From NCBI GenBank assembly GCA_045592445.1, contig JAZNUV010000010.1, positions 1 to 23,594 on the forward strand: a DNA stretch of 23,594 nucleotides, given 5' to 3'. Source of the DNA: JAQXGO01 sp045592445 (GTDB lineage Bacteria; Bacillota; Clostridia; UMGS1883; UMGS1540). The position numbers and the translations under genes were made by a program. The notes beneath the pieces are model-generated. The model saw only the letters and a program-made list of their open reading frames with translations, had not been told where the DNA came from and did no database searches. Positions 21,762 through 23,594 of this stretch are shown here, one piece after another. The stretch's first letter is position 1, and each line of letters opens with the position of its first letter.

Positions 21762-23366
21762 CTACCAGGATAGTCTGTTTGCAGTAAAAATCTCTTGGAA
21801 TGAATTGATTTCCTTGTCTTCTTTGATATATTCTGTCCCATTCCCAAAAAAGTCAAGCGGTACCTCTTCTATTTCATCAATTTTAGAAATTTCCCCGTTT
21901 ACAAATTTTTCAAGTCTTTCTGTGCAATGCTTTATTCTAGCAATGATGCCACCAATGCGAATATCTTGCACGTCAAAACCATTCCCTTTATTTTCTATCA
22001 TCCACTGTTTCTCAAATTTTTCATAAAAAACTTCGACAAGCTTTTTCAGTTTCTTGCAATCAGAAATAATGATTTTTAATGCATCCATATCCTTTTTAAA
22101 ATATGCCTGCCTAATCCTAATGCCCATATCTGCTTTCAATGCTACAACATCACACAGTGCCTTGGCTGTGTCGAATAAATATCCCCAGTTTTCGTGGTTT
22201 TTAAGGCGCGCTAATTTTCTTGACAGTTTTTTGTGTTCCATAGCCATGTTATCTGTAATAACCGTATCCATTAAACCGTTAAATAAGTCATTAAATAAAA
22301 CATATTTACTCGGGTTCACAATTTCTGCATTGCTTGTTAAATCAAGTGCCATAAACTGATCAAACGAAATACCGAACTTTTCTTTAAATTTATCTTTAAT
22401 ATCTTTATCACTTTGATTTCCCTTTATATACTCAGAGATATAGAATAGTGCCGGAATTGTAGAAAATTTAGAACATTCCGCGCTATCGTCTCCCCACATT
22501 GTGAATATGATATTTTGAACACCATTATTTTCACAACCATATAATGCTGCTTTTGTAGCGTCAATACTAAATTGATTCAGCGGCGTAAATCCAGTCCAGG
22601 TCCAAATACCACCGGCAAACCACGAATTTTTTTTGATTTTATTATGTACCTGCAGCATATTATCATATTTTGTTTTATCTTTTGAATAGTAGTCCCAATA
22701 CACAAGTTCCACATTATCCGGAATCATATTTCTTAATTCATCTGGAACCTCAAGATCCGGACTATAATATTGACCATTTAACGCAAGTCTAAAGAACATG
22801 TCTGACCACATGGTAATTTTATATCCGTATTTTTTGGCAATTTCCGCCACTCTTGTTAAATGTTCAACTAAAATTTTAGTTCTATTGCAATCTCCATGCA
22901 AGTCATAATATTTTCCACGCGCAATCATGTGTGCTTCGTCCATACCGATGTTTATGGTTCTGCTTGATAAACATGAGCTGATGCTTGCAAACATATTATC
23001 AATGAGTGTATATACATTCTCATCTCCAATCAGCAAAATATCATTGCAATCAATCATACTTTTATATGCCGGCCACCTGACAATTGCATTTAAATGCGCA
23101 AGCGTCTGTATGCATGGAATGATTTCAACACCTTTGGAAATAGCATATTTGTCAATTTCTTTCAATTCATCCTTTGAATATCTACCTCTTGCATATCCAA
23201 AATACGGATTTTCATTCACCTCGTATGTATCTTCCGTATAAAGCATTACAACATTATAGCCCATACTTGCAGTCAAATCAATCCACTTCTTTAAGGTTTC
23301 AACCTTCATAACACCATTTCTCGAGCAATCTACCATTGTACCCAGAATATTGTACTTATTTTTCAT
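21762..23366 (-). CDS. GH20-type beta-N-acetylhexosaminidase-like glycosidase, no signal peptide (534 aa)
   Basis: The N-terminal two thirds looks like a TIM-barrel glycoside hydrolase of family 20: VKVETLKKWIDLTASMGYNVVMLYTED, then IIPCIQTLAHLNAIVRWP, and the acid/base pair in INIGMDEAHM (Asp143-Glu144). Later barrel strands include YKITMWSDMFF and VELVYWDYY, plus the Trp-rich FAGGIWTWTGF. The C-terminal ~180 residues are helical and Lys/Glu-rich. The lack of a signal peptide implies a cytoplasmic enzyme acting on imported amino sugars or glycosides. The start is ATG 23366: GGAGG lies 8 nt upstream, while a TTG at 23381 overlaps that site. It is notably AT-rich. The family call rests on the DE motif and fold pattern; the substrate is unknown. 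Confidence 0.82.
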   Translation of the reverse strand: MKNKYNILGTMVDCSRNGVMKVETLKKWIDLTASMGYNVVMLYTEDTYEVNENPYFGYARGRYSKDELKEIDKYAISKGVEIIPCIQTLAHLNAIVRWPAYKSMIDCNDILLIGDENVYTLIDNMFASISSCLSSRTINIGMDEAHMIARGKYYDLHGDCNRTKILVEHLTRVAEIAKKYGYKITMWSDMFFRLALNGQYYSPDLEVPDELRNMIPDNVELVYWDYYSKDKTKYDNMLQVHNKIKKNSWFAGGIWTWTGFTPLNQFSIDATKAALYGCENNGVQNIIFTMWGDDSAECSKFSTIPALFYISEYIKGNQSDKDIKDKFKEKFGISFDQFMALDLTSNAEIVNPSKYVLFNDLFNGLMDTVITDNMAMEHKKLSRKLARLKNHENWGYLFDTAKALCDVVALKADMGIRIRQAYFKKDMDALKIIISDCKKLKKLVEVFYEKFEKQWMIENKGNGFDVQDIRIGGIIARIKHCTERLEKFVNGEISKIDEIEEVPLDFFGNGTEYIKEDKEINSFQEIFTANRLSW

Positions 23367-23388
23367 TTTTCTTTCCTCCAATAAATAT

Positions 23389-23416
23389 AAAAATCACTTT
23401 TTACAAAGTGATTTTT
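23389..23416 (-). terminator. Hairpin between 5S rRNA and the GH20 gene (rRNA terminator or attenuator)
   Basis: A perfect 12-bp stem, AAAAATCACTTT (23389-23400) with AAAGTGATTTTT (23405-23416), has a 4-nt loop. On the minus strand its 3' arm ends in five T followed by ATATTT. It lies 22 nt before the GH20 start codon and downstream of a candidate promoter. Confidence 0.7.
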
Positions 23417-23461
23417 TAAACTATCAATTTTAAATTCATAAAACTACTGCAAGATAGGTGT

Positions 23462-23470
23462 ATTATATCA
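23462..23470 (-). promoter_or_regulatory. Candidate extended -10 promoter of the GH20 gene
   Basis: The minus strand reads TGA-TATAAT, with TATAAT at 23467-23462. There is no good -35 at the right distance (TTGCAG is only 12 nt away). If used, transcription would start near 23455 and run through the hairpin at 23389-23416. Confidence 0.5.
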
Positions 23471-23509
23471 CTTATTCATCTGCAAGCTTTATTCAAAATA
23501 GAAAAAAAG

Positions 23510-23594
23510 CAGTTCCGGCGACGCCCTATTTTCCCGGGCAGTCACCCGCCAAGTATCATCGGCACTGCGGAGCTTAACTTCTGTGTTCGGGATG
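23510..23594 (-). rRNA. rrf: 5S ribosomal RNA, 3' part (cut by window edge)
   Basis: The minus strand reads CATCCCGAACACAGAAGTTA, then AGCTCCGCAGTGCCGATGAT and CTTGGCGGGTGACTGCCCGG, matching the conserved loops of bacterial 5S rRNA. About 85 of roughly 117 nt are inside the window; the 5' part and any 23S/16S genes lie beyond 23594. The 3' end is placed at about 23510, just before a run of T. The operon is transcribed toward the GH20 gene. Confidence 0.95.

Noticed and set aside
23367..23381. TTG start for the GH20 gene
   Set aside because: It overlaps the GGAGG ribosome binding site of the ATG at 23366.
1..23594. CRISPR arrays, tRNA genes, phage genes, toxin-antitoxin or defence systems
   Set aside because: None was seen by reading both strands; no regularly spaced repeats and no matching protein motifs.

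Overview
The window looks like chromosome of a spore-forming, low-to-mid GC member of the Clostridia (Bacillota). The reasons are a SpoVT sporulation regulator, S-layer-homology (SLH) surface proteins, the infC-rpmI-rplT order with an attenuator-type leader, the tig-clpP-clpX order, strong AGGAGG-type ribosome binding sites and near-consensus sigma-A promoters. I cannot name a genus from sequence alone. The window is gene-dense, and no stretch longer than about 235 bases lacks a gene.

Layout. (1) 1-1040, minus strand: the left part of an IS3-family insertion sequence, with orfA, a -1 frameshift site and the start of orfB. It lies about 50-100 bp beyond the end of gdhA. (2) 1069-2400, minus: glutamate dehydrogenase with its own promoter. 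(3) 2549-8439, minus: a tightly packed, probably cotranscribed run of rRNA/tRNA 2'-O-methyltransferase, SAM methyltransferase, HI0933-type flavoprotein, HutP-like protein, Hsp33, duplicated P-loop ATPase and NIF3-like metalloprotein. (4) 8481-9876, minus: infC-rpmI-rplT with promoter, leader attenuator and a terminator. (5) 9939-14749: two divergent genes for secreted SLH proteins sharing one promoter region. One has an InlB-like repeat. The other has three carbohydrate-binding-like modules and no recognisable catalytic domain. (6) 14799-19046, plus: tig-clpP-clpX-esterase. (7) 19063-20393, plus: a small membrane protein and spoVT, each followed by an intrinsic terminator. (8) 20416-21468, minus: cysK. 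(9) 21475-23467, minus: a GH20 hexosaminidase-like enzyme and a small tautomerase, visibly more AT-rich than the rest. (10) 23510-23594, minus: the 3' part of a 5S rRNA gene, so an rRNA operon enters from the right.

Most of the content is housekeeping: translation, protein quality control (trigger factor, ClpXP, Hsp33), nitrogen assimilation and cysteine synthesis. I found no clear undescribed multigene system. The most notable points are: an IS whose own promoter abuts a hairpin that hides the transposase ribosome binding site from outside transcripts; an internally duplicated ATPase whose second P-loop is degenerate; a trigger factor with a histone-H1-like Lys/Ala/Thr tail; a stand-alone HutP-like protein; infC apparently starting at AUC; and the non-catalytic SLH/carbohydrate-binding protein. 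Several start codons were moved inward to ATG codons with good ribosome binding sites.
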